Positions 15,247-15,432 of a DNA stretch of 15,432 nt are shown here, in pieces. Position 1 is the first letter of the stretch. Every line of letters starts with the position of its first letter. The stretch comes from Microcoleaceae cyanobacterium UBA9251. GTDB lineage: Bacteria > Cyanobacteriota > Cyanobacteriia > Cyanobacteriales > Microcoleaceae. The stretch spans positions 1 to 15,432 of the forward strand of contig DPLL01000340.1 in assembly GCA_003542015.1 (NCBI GenBank). The letters are read 5' to 3'. A program made the translations under genes and the position numbers. The notes under the pieces were generated by a model. That model saw only the letters and a program-made list of their open reading frames with translations, ran no database searches and had not been told where the DNA came from.

Positions 15247-15400
15247 GATTCACTTTAGCCTTAAACAGGATTGAGATTCTTTTCTAGGGTTGAAGTTTTA
15301 GACTTTCAAGTCAGAACAGTTAATCAAAAAACCACTCTACCACGAAAGCACGGTCAAAGACAGTGCTGAGTTATACAGCACTTTTCAGCTAAGTAGATAC
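15247..15400. other. Upstream region of the phosphatase-fusion gene
   Basis: This non-coding stretch should hold the promoter, but no convincing -10/-35 pair stands out. An inverted repeat AGTGCTG/CAGCACT (15362-15368, 15376-15382) is followed by TTT on the plus strand. It resembles a small terminator in that direction, but no plus-strand gene precedes it. GACTT/AAGTC (15301-15312) is a short palindrome 55 bases before the start codon. Confidence 0.4.
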
Positions 15401-15432
15401 ACGAAACCGGGTTTCTGGAGCCTCATGGGTGC
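15401..15432. repeat. Dispersed repeat copy at window edge
   Basis: This is the inverted counterpart of the element at 3144-3180. The reverse complement reads GCACCCATGAGGCTCCAGAA, then ACCCGGTTTCGT. The element may continue beyond the window edge. Confidence 0.6.

Noticed and set aside
15362..15385. Small hairpin with T-run on the plus strand
   Set aside because: No plus-strand gene lies upstream, and the stem is short. Kept only as a note in the upstream region.

Overview
The window looks like chromosomal DNA of a filamentous cyanobacterium, probably of the Microcoleus/Oscillatoria/Phormidium type. The evidence is a cyanobacterial-type ClpC, five HIP1 octamers (GCGATCGC at 1410, 2092, 3626, 12982 and 13943), a heptameric short tandem repeat, a PEP-CTERM surface protein, a globin/pentapeptide-repeat protein and a NADPH oxidase of the NOX5 type, a family with a known cyanobacterial member (Cylindrospermum stagnale). 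Every gene I accept lies on the minus strand, so gene order is best read from right to left. I see no RNA genes, CRISPR array, transposase or integrase.

Left part (1-5800). A CTTCTTG heptamer array and a strong hairpin lie downstream of clpC, the Hsp100 unfoldase gene. A 677-base non-coding gap with dispersed repeats separates clpC from a two-gene unit: a PEP-CTERM protein and, 35 bases behind it, a secreted RTX lipase-like gene. The lipase is broken by a frameshift exactly at the catalytic Asp. Ser lies before the break, Asp and His after it, and eleven RTX nonapeptides follow.

Middle part (6400-9800). A single-domain globin gene is followed in the same frame by a second, nearly identical globin, a two-helix membrane segment and about 22 pentapeptide repeats. 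One TAA separates the halves, and no ATG, GTG or TTG lies between the stop and the middle of the second globin. Upstream are three small genes: an unknown 105-residue protein and two membrane proteins that share a sequence block.

Right part (9859-15246). A NOX5-type oxidase (EF-hands, two-haem membrane core, FAD/NADPH domain) and a three-part fusion (histidine phosphatase, about ten membrane helices, two C-terminal EF-hands) flank an EamA-type transporter gene. That transporter has an internal out-of-frame deletion. A nested palindromic repeat lies upstream of the oxidase and creates a false N-terminal extension.

The most interesting reading is that 6404-15246 holds a calcium- and haem-linked membrane cluster: two EF-hand membrane enzymes, a NOX, flavohaemoglobin-type globins tethered to a pentapeptide-repeat membrane protein, and small membrane partners. 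Co-function is inferred from proximity and shared strand only. Three of the genes carry single disabling lesions, which suggests recent decay or sequence errors.
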